From assembly GCA_024692925.1 (NCBI GenBank), contig JAILLX010000088.1, positions 1-64,000 of the forward strand: DNA of 64,000 nucleotides, given 5' to 3'. Positions 36,125 to 44,549 of this stretch are shown one piece after another. This stretch comes from a bacterium. GTDB lineage: Bacteria; Pseudomonadota; Alphaproteobacteria; Rs-D84; CACZYB01. Positions within the stretch are counted from its first letter, which is position 1. The number at the start of each line of letters is the position of its first letter. A model generated the notes under the pieces. The model was not told the origin of the DNA. It worked only from the letters and a program-made list of their open reading frames with translations, and ran no database searches. The translations under genes and the position numbers were made by a program.

Positions 36125-36649
36125 TTGGCTGATAAAAACAATAGCTTATCGCTTAATGTAAATGAAAAAATTCGCGCTCGCGAAGTTCGCTTGATAAATC
36201 AAAATGGTGATAATGTTGGTATCGTTTCTGTGTCAGAAGCATTGAATATGGCACGCGATGCTGGACTTGATCTTCTTGAAATCTCACCACAGGCAAATCC
36301 ACCTGTATGCAAAATTATGGACTATGGCAAGTGGAAGTATGAGGAACAAAAAAAACAATCAGAGGCGAAAAAGGCACAAAAGGTTGTTGAAACAAAAGAA
36401 CTTAAAATCCGCCCAAACATTGATGTTCATGATTTTCAGGTTAAAATCAAGGCTGCAACTCGTTTTATTGAGGATGGAAACAAGGTTAAATTCACCGTTC
36501 GTTTCAAAGGTCGTGAAATCACAAATCAGGATTCCGGCATCCAACTTTTAAACAGGGTTAAGGCTGAACTTGGCGATATTATAAAGGTTGATAAGGAACC
36601 AATGATGGAAGGCAGACAGATGATAATGTTTGTTGTTCCAAATAAATAA
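36125..36649 (+). CDS. infC: Translation initiation factor IF-3
   Basis: 174 residues. Both domains are intact: VNEKIRAREVRLINQNGDNVGIVSVSEAL and the C-domain ETKELKIRPNIDVHDFQVKIKAATRFIEDG. Prevents wrong starts and subunit joining on the 30S. The start codon is TTG, seven bases after GGAG; infC genes classically use a rare start codon so that IF-3 represses its own translation, and this is in keeping. The usual downstream rpmI-rplT genes are absent and a terminator follows. Confidence 0.97.
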   Translation: MADKNNSLSLNVNEKIRAREVRLINQNGDNVGIVSVSEALNMARDAGLDLLEISPQANPPVCKIMDYGKWKYEEQKKQSEAKKAQKVVETKELKIRPNIDVHDFQVKIKAATRFIEDGNKVKFTVRFKGREITNQDSGIQLLNRVKAELGDIIKVDKEPMMEGRQMIMFVVPNK

Positions 36650-36655
36650 AATTTA

Positions 36656-36682
36656 CCCCGCCACAAGGTGGGGATTTTTTTT
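36656..36682 (+). terminator. Terminator of infC
   Basis: CCCCGCC-ACAA-GGTGGGG, then A and eight T. Confidence 0.85.
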
Positions 36683-36750
36683 GATTTTCTTCTCATAGCA
36701 AAAACCTCCAAAATGTGCTATCTTTCTTTCAAGTGAAGGAGGAAAGATTT

Positions 36751-37347
36751 ATGGCAAATATTTTACTTATCTATGGTCATCCAAAAACACCAACCAGTTT
36801 TAATTTTGCATTAAAGGAAAAACTTGTTTCTGCGATAAAAAATAAGGGACATAACATTCTTGTTCGTGATTTGTATGAGGTAAGTTTTAATCCGCTTTTG
36901 TCATCTGAAGATTTGGCAAAATTGCATAATAATGAAATTCCCGAAGATATAAAACAAGAGCAAGAATTCATAAAAAATGCTGATGTGATAATTTTCATTT
37001 ATCCAATATGGTGGGCAGGAAGTCCCGCAATCATAAAGGGTTATATTGACCGAGTATTTTCCTATGGTTTTGCATATATGTATAAGGGGAGTAAAGTAGT
37101 CGGACTTTTGACTGATAAACGAGCTATTGTAATAAATTCTAATGGTTCACCCTATGACTTTTATAAAAACGAAGGATTCTATAGTGCCATTAAAAAAACT
37201 GTTGATGAAGGAATTTTCAAATTCTGTGGTTTTAAAAGGGTAAAACATCTTTTCTTTGGTGGGATTATGAATAAAACTATGGAAGAAAAAGATGAAAATA
37301 TAAAACAGGCGATTGATGAAACAATTATCGAGATAGAGGCAAAATAA
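36751..37347 (+). CDS. Flavodoxin-fold NAD(P)H oxidoreductase (quinone reductase type)
   Basis: 198 residues. ILLIYGHPKTPTSFN is the FMN-phosphate loop of the Flavodoxin_2 family and FIYPIWWAGSPAIIKGYIDRVFSYGFAY is the typical flavin-binding segment. It likely reduces quinones or other small molecules. Start at MANILLI behind AGGAGG; a longer frame upstream has no ribosome site. Single-gene unit. Confidence 0.93.
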   Translation: MANILLIYGHPKTPTSFNFALKEKLVSAIKNKGHNILVRDLYEVSFNPLLSSEDLAKLHNNEIPEDIKQEQEFIKNADVIIFIYPIWWAGSPAIIKGYIDRVFSYGFAYMYKGSKVVGLLTDKRAIVINSNGSPYDFYKNEGFYSAIKKTVDEGIFKFCGFKRVKHLFFGGIMNKTMEEKDENIKQAIDETIIEIEAK

Positions 37348-37376
37348 AATTCCCCACCAAAGATGGGGAATTTTTT
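37348..37376 (+). terminator. Terminator between the oxidoreductase and the barrel gene
   Basis: AATTCCCCA and TGGGGAATT pair, with T6 to the right and A/T-rich sequence to the left, so it may serve both convergent genes. Confidence 0.8.
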
Positions 37377-37393
37377 CTTTTAAACAGATACAA

Positions 37394-38098
37394 TTAGAAT
37401 TGTACGCCATATTTCAATGTAAGAACATTGTCTATATCATCGATTTTTGCTTCATGAGTATAAGCCAATGACCATAGACCACCCTTTAGGTAATTTACTT
37501 GTGCAGTCACAGCCATTGAATTTTCATCATCTTGACCATACCAAGAGAATTCATCAACAATTGTATATTTAAGTCCAAGACTTGCAGATACACGATCATC
37601 AAATGAGTATGCACCTTCTAAACCAAGAACTATATTGTTTGTATCTGTATAATCTTTTACATCGATATGTTCAACACCTGCTTGTGCAGCAAGAGTATAT
37701 TTCTTTGTTTGTTTACCGAATTTCAAACCAGCATCCCATGCAGTATAATCACCGATAACATCTTCATCTATTGCTGTTTGATAATGAGCATAGATATCAG
37801 AAATGAATGAACCTGATGAAAGTCTGTATGCACCACCAATGTTGAATGAACCAAAGCCGTCTTCACCATCTTCTTTATCTTGATCGATATAGTTTACAAA
37901 GCCGTCAACAACCAATCTGTTTGTAATACCATAACCAAACTTTTGTTGCAAAGTATATTCTGTATCAGCTTTTGCAACTGATGTTTTTGAATAAAGTTTA
38001 CCTTTTGCAGGTGCATAAAGTGGATCTTCCACATTTGCATTTGCAGCAGATGAAACAGCTAAAACAGCAAGTAATGATAATAATGATATTTTTTTCAT
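37394..38098 (-). CDS. Outer-membrane beta-barrel protein
   Basis: 234 residues with a signal peptide (cut after ANA near residue 21). The chain alternates aromatic and polar residues in strand-like segments and ends in a terminal Phe (LTLKYGVQF), the usual signal for outer-membrane insertion. About ten strands can be guessed. No specific porin family recognised. Confidence 0.8.
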   Translation of the reverse strand: MKKISLLSLLAVLAVSSAANANVEDPLYAPAKGKLYSKTSVAKADTEYTLQQKFGYGITNRLVVDGFVNYIDQDKEDGEDGFGSFNIGGAYRLSSGSFISDIYAHYQTAIDEDVIGDYTAWDAGLKFGKQTKKYTLAAQAGVEHIDVKDYTDTNNIVLGLEGAYSFDDRVSASLGLKYTIVDEFSWYGQDDENSMAVTAQVNYLKGGLWSLAYTHEAKIDDIDNVLTLKYGVQF

Positions 38099-38189
38099 AT
38101 TATATCTCCTTTTTTTAGTTTAACATACAAGATTTTCACCCTGTTGATAAGAATCTTATCCTAAAACAAGAAGATTGTAAAGAGTTTAT

Positions 38190-38972
38190 TTATCTTGAAA
38201 AATCAGTACTTTTGGATAATTGATTATCCATTTTCAAAAGTTCAAGCAACTTATTTTTACCCATTTCGAACATCTCGTCACGGCTTTTTGAAATATCATC
38301 CGACAATGCAATTTCAGTATTATCAGTTGGGGTTGAAACAACCTCCTCCTGTGGCATTGCGAAACTTGGTACTTCATCAACCTTTGTTTCAGGTTCTGAA
38401 AACGCTGGCACATCGGACATATTTTCAATAACCTCCTCCATAACCGGAGTAAATTCAGGAACTGCAAATTCAATATTATCCCCCAAATCCAATTCAGCTT
38501 CTGCCTTTTTAATTTCATCTGATGAAAAATCAACTGATGGTACAGAAAATTCCGGAACATCAGCAACACTATTTTCTTGTGGCATAGAAAAACTTGGCAC
38601 TTCCTCCGCCATCTCCTCCTGTAGCATTGCGAAACTTGGTACTTCCTCAACCTTTGTTTCAGGTTCCGAAAATGCTGGCACATCATCAACCTTAACTTCG
38701 TTTTGCACAGGATTTTCAGCAGTTTCTTTTACTTCTGGTTTTACTTCAACCTGACCATTTTCCAAACGGCTTCGTATTTCATTGACAAGTTGTTGATGCC
38801 TATCCTTAACAGAAATTTCTTCATCCTTTTTACGGCTTTCACCATAGCCATCAGCCCATCTTGTTTTAAGTGGTTCCACATTCATAACGGATCTCATTTG
38901 TTCATCAGTAAGCCCGTATGATTTTTTCATATTTTCATATTCTTCAAGTGGTACTTGTCTTACTTCAGCCAT
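38190..38972 (-). CDS. Acidic repeat protein of unknown function
   Basis: 260 residues. The first 60 look helical and conserved (VPLEEYENMKKSYGLTDEQMRSVMNVEP). The middle is an acidic, Pro-rich repeat array: variants of VPSFAMPQEE, VPAFSEPETKVEE and VPEFSVP. At the DNA level a 72-base unit is repeated at 38343-38414 and 38613-38684 with four mismatches. Start set by GGAG before MAEVRQV. No signal peptide, so cytoplasmic. Possibly a flexible linker or scaffold protein. Confidence 0.75.
   Translation of the reverse strand: MAEVRQVPLEEYENMKKSYGLTDEQMRSVMNVEPLKTRWADGYGESRKKDEEISVKDRHQQLVNEIRSRLENGQVEVKPEVKETAENPVQNEVKVDDVPAFSEPETKVEEVPSFAMLQEEMAEEVPSFSMPQENSVADVPEFSVPSVDFSSDEIKKAEAELDLGDNIEFAVPEFTPVMEEVIENMSDVPAFSEPETKVDEVPSFAMPQEEVVSTPTDNTEIALSDDISKSRDEMFEMGKNKLLELLKMDNQLSKSTDFSR
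38343..38684. repeat. Internal direct repeat, 72-base unit
   Basis: Copies at 38343-38414 and 38613-38684, 68 of 72 bases identical by eye, within the acidic repeat protein gene. Confidence 0.8.
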
Positions 38973-39026
38973 AAAAAATTCTCCTTCTAAAACAGAAGTA
39001 TAACACAAAAAATTTTTTATTTCAAA

Positions 39027-40292
39027 TTATTTAGAAAGTTTCAATTTTATTGTATCAAGGTCATAAATACCTTCACATTTTCCAAGACCCGCAACCGTAA
39101 TTTTTGATGAAAAAATTTTCTGTGCAGTATTTTTTATATCATCCAGCGAAAGTGATTCAATAAGTTGTATTGACTCAGAAAACGGAATATGCTTTCCAAA
39201 GTGTTGCATTTGACGACCCAAAACCCTTGCCCTTGCAGTTGAATTTTCCAAACTCATTAACACACTGGACTTATAACTTATCTTTGCACGTTCAAATTCA
39301 CGTTCAGTAATACCATCACAAATCTTTAAAATTTCACCGGCTGTTGCATCAATAACCTTGTTAATCTTTTCCGGTACGGTGGAAGTATAAATATAAAAAT
39401 GTCCGGTATCGGAATAATTACTTACACTTGAATATATTGTGTAAACAAGGTTGTGTTTTTCCCTTACCTCTTGGAAAAGTCGGGATGACATTCCCCCGCC
39501 AAGGGTATTGCAAAGAATGTTTTCACAAAAAACTTCTTTCCTGTCAAAAAGGTTTGTTGCTTCGAACCCAAGCATAAGGTGTACTTGCTCCAAATCTTTG
39601 TTTTTGATAAAGTACCCACCCTCGTATTTTGCAGGTGGTGTTGGTGGACATCCAGCCACAGTCAAATTTGTGAAATATTTTTTTGCAAGTTCAATAACTT
39701 TTTCCTCATCAAAATTTCCTGATACCACAAGGAAAAGTTTATCGGCACAATAATTTGTTTTGATATAGGATTTAAGCATATCCGGAGTAATAGAACGTAT
39801 CGTTTCATCAGTACCCAAAATTGCCCGCCCAAGTGGTTGGTTTGGATATGCCACCTCGCCATAGTAATCATAAATCACATCATCCGGAGTATCCAGCGAG
39901 CTATAATATTCCTGTAAAATAACATTCCTTTCCTTCGAAGTTTCATTTTCATCGAAAACAGAGTTTTGAATAATATCCGCCAAAATATCAATGCTTACTT
40001 CTAAATATTCCTTTAATGTTTTGGTATAAAAAAAGGTATGATCCTTTGAGGTATAGGCGTTAATATCGCCCCCAATATCTTCGATAATTTCAGCAATATC
40101 CTTATATGTTTTAGTAGTAGTCCCCTTAAAAGCCATATGTTCCAAAAAGTGTGAAATTCCGTTAATTTCCTTTGTTTCATTACGTGAACCAACACTTGCC
40201 CACACACCACAAAAAACCGTTTCAATCGAAGGGTTAAAATCCGACACAACCGTAAATCCATTTTCCAACTTTGTAATTCTTACATTCTTCAT
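39027..40292 (-). CDS. M16-family zinc metallopeptidase (processing-peptidase type)
   Basis: 421 residues. The inverted zinc motif HFLEH at 48-52 and the downstream ETSKERNVILQEY segment with the third zinc ligand are intact, so it should be active. ASVGSRNETKEINGISHFLEHMAFKGT is very close to mitochondrial processing peptidase beta and alphaproteobacterial relatives. No signal peptide. Substrates in bacteria are unclear. Confidence 0.95.
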   Translation of the reverse strand: MKNVRITKLENGFTVVSDFNPSIETVFCGVWASVGSRNETKEINGISHFLEHMAFKGTTTKTYKDIAEIIEDIGGDINAYTSKDHTFFYTKTLKEYLEVSIDILADIIQNSVFDENETSKERNVILQEYYSSLDTPDDVIYDYYGEVAYPNQPLGRAILGTDETIRSITPDMLKSYIKTNYCADKLFLVVSGNFDEEKVIELAKKYFTNLTVAGCPPTPPAKYEGGYFIKNKDLEQVHLMLGFEATNLFDRKEVFCENILCNTLGGGMSSRLFQEVREKHNLVYTIYSSVSNYSDTGHFYIYTSTVPEKINKVIDATAGEILKICDGITEREFERAKISYKSSVLMSLENSTARARVLGRQMQHFGKHIPFSESIQLIESLSLDDIKNTAQKIFSSKITVAGLGKCEGIYDLDTIKLKLSK

Positions 40293-40359
40293 AACACACC
40301 TCTTTTTAATGATAGTAAAATAGTATCACCTGCCCTGATTAAAATCAAATAAAAAAGTA

Positions 40360-40388
40360 TTTACAATAAGTATTATATACTTTATACT
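40360..40388 (+). promoter_or_regulatory. Promoter of the Cys-rich surface protein gene
   Basis: TTTACA, 17 bases and TATACT. Confidence 0.55.
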
Positions 40389-40419
40389 TTAAGAAAATAA
40401 GTCACAAAAAGGAGAAAAA

Positions 40420-42015
40420 ATGTTAAACAAAAGAAGCATAGGAAAAATTTTACTTTCTGTTTTTGTAATATCATCACTACTTATTACTGGTGATAGTATT
40501 GTAAATGCAGCAAAGAAAAGATCATCAAAACGTGCAAGTAGCACATCAAACAAAAAGAAAACTTCATCAAAAAAATCCGGTTCAAAACGTTCGGCAAGTT
40601 CTAAATCATCGAAACGTGCCGCAAGTACAAATTCACGTCGTGCCGCAAGTACAAATTCCCGCCGTGCCGCACGAACAAACTCTCGCCGTGCTGCCGCTGC
40701 TGCACGAAGAATTTCTGGTGCAACAACATCAACTGCTTCCACATCAAAAAGGTCATCGGGTAATCAATGTCCTGTTGGAAGAGTAGTAAGATATGCTTCT
40801 GATGAACAAACATATTATTATGCAAGAAAGAAAACTTGTACTGCACCTGAAAATGCACACGAAGAATCATGGGATTCAAGTTCTAATTTAAAAAAGATGG
40901 CATGGATCGAAGCATCCGAAGCTGTATACTTCACCTGTGATGAAAATTTCACAAAAAAGGGAACTGCATGTATCGATGCATACGGTATTTGCCCTCTTGA
41001 TACTGCACTTGAAAAATCAGGAAAGGATTACATAAATCCAAATACGGATGAGGCTTGCTCTGCTCCGGAAAAATCAATTTTATCAAAACTTACTGATGAG
41101 GAAGCCGAAAACGCAGGATACGATTCCGCATATAAATTCTCTTGCCCTGAAAATTATTATTCAAGCGAGTTAACAGCTGGATACATTGCACAATGTAATG
41201 AATGCCCTGATGGATATACTGCACCTGCTGGTTCCACATCAAAGGATGCCTGTGTAAATCCATTGGATAAGGTATCATGCGATGCCGGAAACGGATATGT
41301 CGATGGCACATGTACCCCATGTGCTGCTGGTACTTTCTCTCTTGGTGGAAAGACACAATGTAATACTTGTCTTGCAACAGGTGTTGCGACATGTGATGCC
41401 ACAAATGGAAAGGCTTTGACCTGTAAGACTGGCTATTATATGAGTGATGGTAATTGCGTAGCAGAAAAATCTTGTGGTACAGGGGCTGCGACATGTGATA
41501 AATCTACTGGAAAAGCAACAAAATGTAATGGTGGTTATAAGTTGTTAAGCAACGGTACATGTGAAATTTGTCCTGCTGGTACTTATGCAAGGGCTGGTTC
41601 ACAAGTATGTTCTCCATGTAATGATTACTACTGGTCTAACCCTGGTTCTGCATCTTGCGGTCGAATTCAAATTAAAATTACTTACTCTCATTGGAACAAT
41701 GACAATGAAGCAGGAAGAACTTGTGCCGCTTCAAAACAACAATGGTTTAACGCTGGAACAACTGTTCAATGTAATAATGCAACATTTGGTGACCCTGCGG
41801 TAGGTCGTGGTAAGGGTTGTGGTGCCGAATGTGCTCACCTTTCAAGTGAAGGACAAACCATTGAACTTGGTTCATGCCGAAAACTTCCATGTGATATTTA
41901 CGGAAGAAGTGGCGACAGAACTATAAAACTTAATGCTGATGGTACCGCTGATGGTAAGGGTTCTGGTTGGTCCAATACTTACAGCAGGGTTTCATCAAAT
42001 ATGGTAAGATGGTAA
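40420..42015 (+). CDS. Cys-rich secreted surface protein with basic repeat start
   Basis: 531 residues. A signal peptide or anchor (residues 5-28, ending VNAAKK) leads into a 70-residue Lys/Arg/Ser region with tandem TNSRRAAS repeats (21-base DNA repeats near 40612-40690). From about residue 180 the protein carries many Cys in a C-P-x-G-T/Y pattern (CNECPDGYTAPAGSTSKDAC, CTPCAAGTFSLGGKTQC, CEICPAGTYARAGSQVC) like the TNFR/EGF-like repeats of eukaryote-type surface proteins. The last 100 residues are a separate, Trp-containing part. Probably exported; role in adhesion or host contact is only a guess. Confidence 0.78.
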   Translation: MLNKRSIGKILLSVFVISSLLITGDSIVNAAKKRSSKRASSTSNKKKTSSKKSGSKRSASSKSSKRAASTNSRRAASTNSRRAARTNSRRAAAAARRISGATTSTASTSKRSSGNQCPVGRVVRYASDEQTYYYARKKTCTAPENAHEESWDSSSNLKKMAWIEASEAVYFTCDENFTKKGTACIDAYGICPLDTALEKSGKDYINPNTDEACSAPEKSILSKLTDEEAENAGYDSAYKFSCPENYYSSELTAGYIAQCNECPDGYTAPAGSTSKDACVNPLDKVSCDAGNGYVDGTCTPCAAGTFSLGGKTQCNTCLATGVATCDATNGKALTCKTGYYMSDGNCVAEKSCGTGAATCDKSTGKATKCNGGYKLLSNGTCEICPAGTYARAGSQVCSPCNDYYWSNPGSASCGRIQIKITYSHWNNDNEAGRTCAASKQQWFNAGTTVQCNNATFGDPAVGRGKGCGAECAHLSSEGQTIELGSCRKLPCDIYGRSGDRTIKLNADGTADGKGSGWSNTYSRVSSNMVRW

Positions 42016-42035
42016 TCATAATATAACTAATAAAA

Positions 42036-42067
42036 AGACCCTGAAATTCATTCAGGGCCTTTTTTTG
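42036..42067 (+). terminator. Terminator of the Cys-rich protein gene
   Basis: GACCCTGAA and TTCAGGGCC pair, followed by seven T. Confidence 0.8.
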
Positions 42068-42080
42068 TCGCATAATACCT

Positions 42081-42220
42081 TGTCATCGTGAACTTGTTTC
42101 AGGATCTAAAACTAATATCCTGTCATTGCGAACCTCACAGTGGCACGGTAATCCATAATAAGACAAATATATCCTTTGTCACACTTATATATAATTGTCA
42201 TCCTGAACTTGTTTCAGGAT
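42081..42220. repeat. Composite interspersed repeat, left of the GIY-YIG gene
   Basis: A damaged palindrome TCGTGAACTTGTTTCAGGATC, a CATTGCGAACC...GGTAATCC unit, the spacer ATAATAAGACAAATATATC, and an intact TCCTGAACTTGTTTCAGGA palindrome at 42199-42218. The order and spacer match 19818-19922. Confidence 0.8.
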
Positions 42221-42511
42221 CTAAAACAAACTATCATACAAATCATTAAAATCTGGATTTTTACTTTTAATTAAATTTATCTTCCAATCTCTGTGCCAAT
42301 TTTTAAGTTGTCGTTCTCTTGAAACCATAAGATAAGGATCATCATAAATTTCATAATAAACAAGTTTTTCAACATTATATTTTTTTGAAAATCCTTTAAA
42401 AATTTTATTTTTATGTTCATAAATTCTTTTTTGTAAATCTGATGTAGAACCAATATAAAATACATTATTTTTTAAATTCGTTAAAATATAAATATAATAT
42501 TGTTTTGACAT
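42221..42511 (-). CDS. GIY-YIG nuclease-like protein
   Basis: 96 residues, the size of stand-alone UPF0213/YhbQ-type proteins. YYIYILTNLKNNVFYIGSTSDLQKRIYEHK holds the GIY-YIG strands (here YIY and YIG), with the catalytic Arg in KRIYEHK and the later Glu in VSRERQLKNWHR. The stop codon TAG lies directly against one repeat palindrome and another copy sits 17 bases upstream of the start in opposite orientation. It is therefore bracketed by repeats. Confidence 0.88.
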   Translation of the reverse strand: MSKQYYIYILTNLKNNVFYIGSTSDLQKRIYEHKNKIFKGFSKKYNVEKLVYYEIYDDPYLMVSRERQLKNWHRDWKINLIKSKNPDFNDLYDSLF

Positions 42512-42527
42512 ATTTTTTAATCTCAAA

Positions 42528-42552
42528 GATCCTGAAACAAGTTCAGGATGAC
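42528..42552. repeat. Interspersed palindrome, right of the GIY-YIG gene
   Basis: GATCCTGAAACAAGTTCAGGATGAC, the reverse orientation of the palindrome at 42199-42218. Confidence 0.85.
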
Positions 42553-42584
42553 CCTCCCCTCTATCATTATAAAAGACTACTCTT

Positions 42585-43832
42585 CTACTGATACCTTAAT
42601 GCCTCAATCGGATCAAGTTTTGTTGCCTTAATCGCAGGGAAAATTCCTGACGCAATTCCAACAACAATTGCAACTGAAAATGAAATTATCACGGTAAGCA
42701 TTGATATTGGCACATTCTTTTCCAACAAAACGCCAACAACTTGCGATATACCAATACCCAAAACCATTCCAACCATACTTCCAATAAACGAAATCAAAAT
42801 CGCCTCCAAAAGGAATTGATAAAGTATATAGGAATTTTTCGCACCAATCGCCTTTCGTATACCAATCTCACGCGTACGTTCGGTCACGGAAACAAGCATC
42901 ATATTCATAATACCAATACTTCCAACAATAAGGGATATCGAAGCAATCGACGCCAACAAAATCGAAAGATATGTTCCAACCGACTTTACAGTTTCGACCA
43001 TCTCGGTCATATCATCCACCCTAAAATCATTTTCCGCACCAGGTTTAAGACGTCGAGATTCGCGTAGGGCATTTTCAATATACTTTTTTGCCTTTGAAAT
43101 ATTTTTATCACTATCCACCTGTGCCATAATATAGCTTACACGATTCGGAATATAACTTCCCCTAATACGTCTACGATAAGTTGTCACCGGCATAATCACA
43201 GTTTCGTCCCTGTCGACGCCACCCATACCTTGACCCTTTGCCTTTAACACACCCTTTACAATAAACGGAATATTACTTACACGCACAGTTTTCCCAATCG
43301 CACTTTCACCACCTGGGAAAAGATTCGCTTCAATAGTTTTTCCAATCAACACATAAGCCTGTGCCGATTTCACATCACGTTCGGAAAGTCCCTCGCCTCG
43401 TTCAATCTCCCACTTTCCAGTAGAAAGATAATCCGGAGTCGACGCAACAATTGATGCGGTATAATTTTCATTTCCATAAATAATTTGTGCCGTACCATTA
43501 ACAATAGGCGACACTGCCTTTATATATTTAAGTTTTCTTATCACATCCGCATCACCAGTTTTAACCACAGTTTGCCCACCACTTTTCACACCCGACGTTG
43601 CAACAAATTCCGGTCTGATAAGCAAAAGATTACTTCCCATTCCGGCGAAACTGTCGTTAATCATATTCTGTACAGTTTGCCCCGCCGCAACCATAATCAC
43701 AACTGCACACACACCAATAATGATACCAAGTGTTGTCAAAAACGAACGAAGTTTATTTGACTTTATCGAAATCCAAGACTCACGAAAAACAGCATTGGAC
43801 ATATGAATTTTTTGATCAAGTTTTTCTTCCAT
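42585..43832 (-). CDS. MacB-type ABC transporter permease
   Basis: 415 residues with the MacB/FtsX layout: one N-terminal membrane helix (LRSFLTTLGIIIGVCAVVIMVAAG), a large periplasmic domain to about residue 285, then three membrane helices with SVTERTREIGIRKAIGA. It couples ATP use in the cytoplasm to movement of the periplasmic part rather than pumping through the membrane. The ATPase is a separate gene directly upstream (one-base overlap). Confidence 0.93.
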   Translation of the reverse strand: MEEKLDQKIHMSNAVFRESWISIKSNKLRSFLTTLGIIIGVCAVVIMVAAGQTVQNMINDSFAGMGSNLLLIRPEFVATSGVKSGGQTVVKTGDADVIRKLKYIKAVSPIVNGTAQIIYGNENYTASIVASTPDYLSTGKWEIERGEGLSERDVKSAQAYVLIGKTIEANLFPGGESAIGKTVRVSNIPFIVKGVLKAKGQGMGGVDRDETVIMPVTTYRRRIRGSYIPNRVSYIMAQVDSDKNISKAKKYIENALRESRRLKPGAENDFRVDDMTEMVETVKSVGTYLSILLASIASISLIVGSIGIMNMMLVSVTERTREIGIRKAIGAKNSYILYQFLLEAILISFIGSMVGMVLGIGISQVVGVLLEKNVPISMLTVIISFSVAIVVGIASGIFPAIKATKLDPIEALRYQ

Positions 43833-44539
43833 TATCGTTTTCCCTTAAATTCACTTACCGGACCATCATAATGCACGACACCATCAATTATGTAAATAAG
43901 GCGTTTTGCAAAATCCGCAATATCCGGTTCATGCGTGACAAGAACAATAGTTTTTCCATCTTCGTTTAATTTTTGGAAAAGGTTCATAATTTCAACCGAA
44001 GTTTTTGTATCCAAATTTCCGGTTGGTTCATCCGCCAAAATAAGTTTTGGATTATTGATAAGTGCACGTGCAATTGCAACCCTTTGTTGCATACCACCCG
44101 AAATCTGACTTGGAAATCTATCAACAAAATCCTTTAGCCCAACATGTTCAAGCATCTCCCTTGCCCGTTTATGTTGAGTATCCAAATCATACCCCGCATA
44201 AATAAGAGGAATTGAAACATTATCAAGCAAAGATCTTTTCATCAAAAGGTTAAACCCCTGAAACACAAAACCGATTTTTTCACTTCGAACATTTGCAAGC
44301 TGGTCATCATTCATTCCCGATACAACTTCGCCACCAATTTTATAAACACCTGATGTCGGAGTATCAAGACAACCAAGCGTATTCATAAGAGTGGACTTAC
44401 CACTTCCACTTGGTCCCATAATTGCAACAAATTCACCTTCTTCTATTGAAAAATTTACATCCTTTAAAACAGGATACGGATCCCCAACAGCCATAGGATA
44501 ACTTTTATATAAATGTTCTACTTCTATAACTTTTGCCAT
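43832..44539 (-). CDS. MacB/LolD-type ABC transporter ATP-binding protein
   Basis: 235 residues. Walker A GPSGSGKST, signature ISGGMQQRVAIARAL, Walker B KLILADEPTGNLD and the switch His in VLVTHEPD are all intact. Pairs with the permease downstream and the periplasmic adaptor upstream to form a tripartite exporter. Confidence 0.96.
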   Translation of the reverse strand: MAKVIEVEHLYKSYPMAVGDPYPVLKDVNFSIEEGEFVAIMGPSGSGKSTLMNTLGCLDTPTSGVYKIGGEVVSGMNDDQLANVRSEKIGFVFQGFNLLMKRSLLDNVSIPLIYAGYDLDTQHKRAREMLEHVGLKDFVDRFPSQISGGMQQRVAIARALINNPKLILADEPTGNLDTKTSVEIMNLFQKLNEDGKTIVLVTHEPDIADFAKRLIYIIDGVVHYDGPVSEFKGKR

Positions 44540-44549
44540 AGGTCTTTTC

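Noticed and set aside
38343..38684. CRISPR-like repeats
   Set aside because: Only two copies of a 72-base unit, in frame within a protein gene. No CRISPR array or cas gene seen in the window.
42121..42217. Small RNA gene between the Cys-rich protein gene and the GIY-YIG gene
   Set aside because: All structure is explained by the interspersed repeat, which recurs at 19818-19922.
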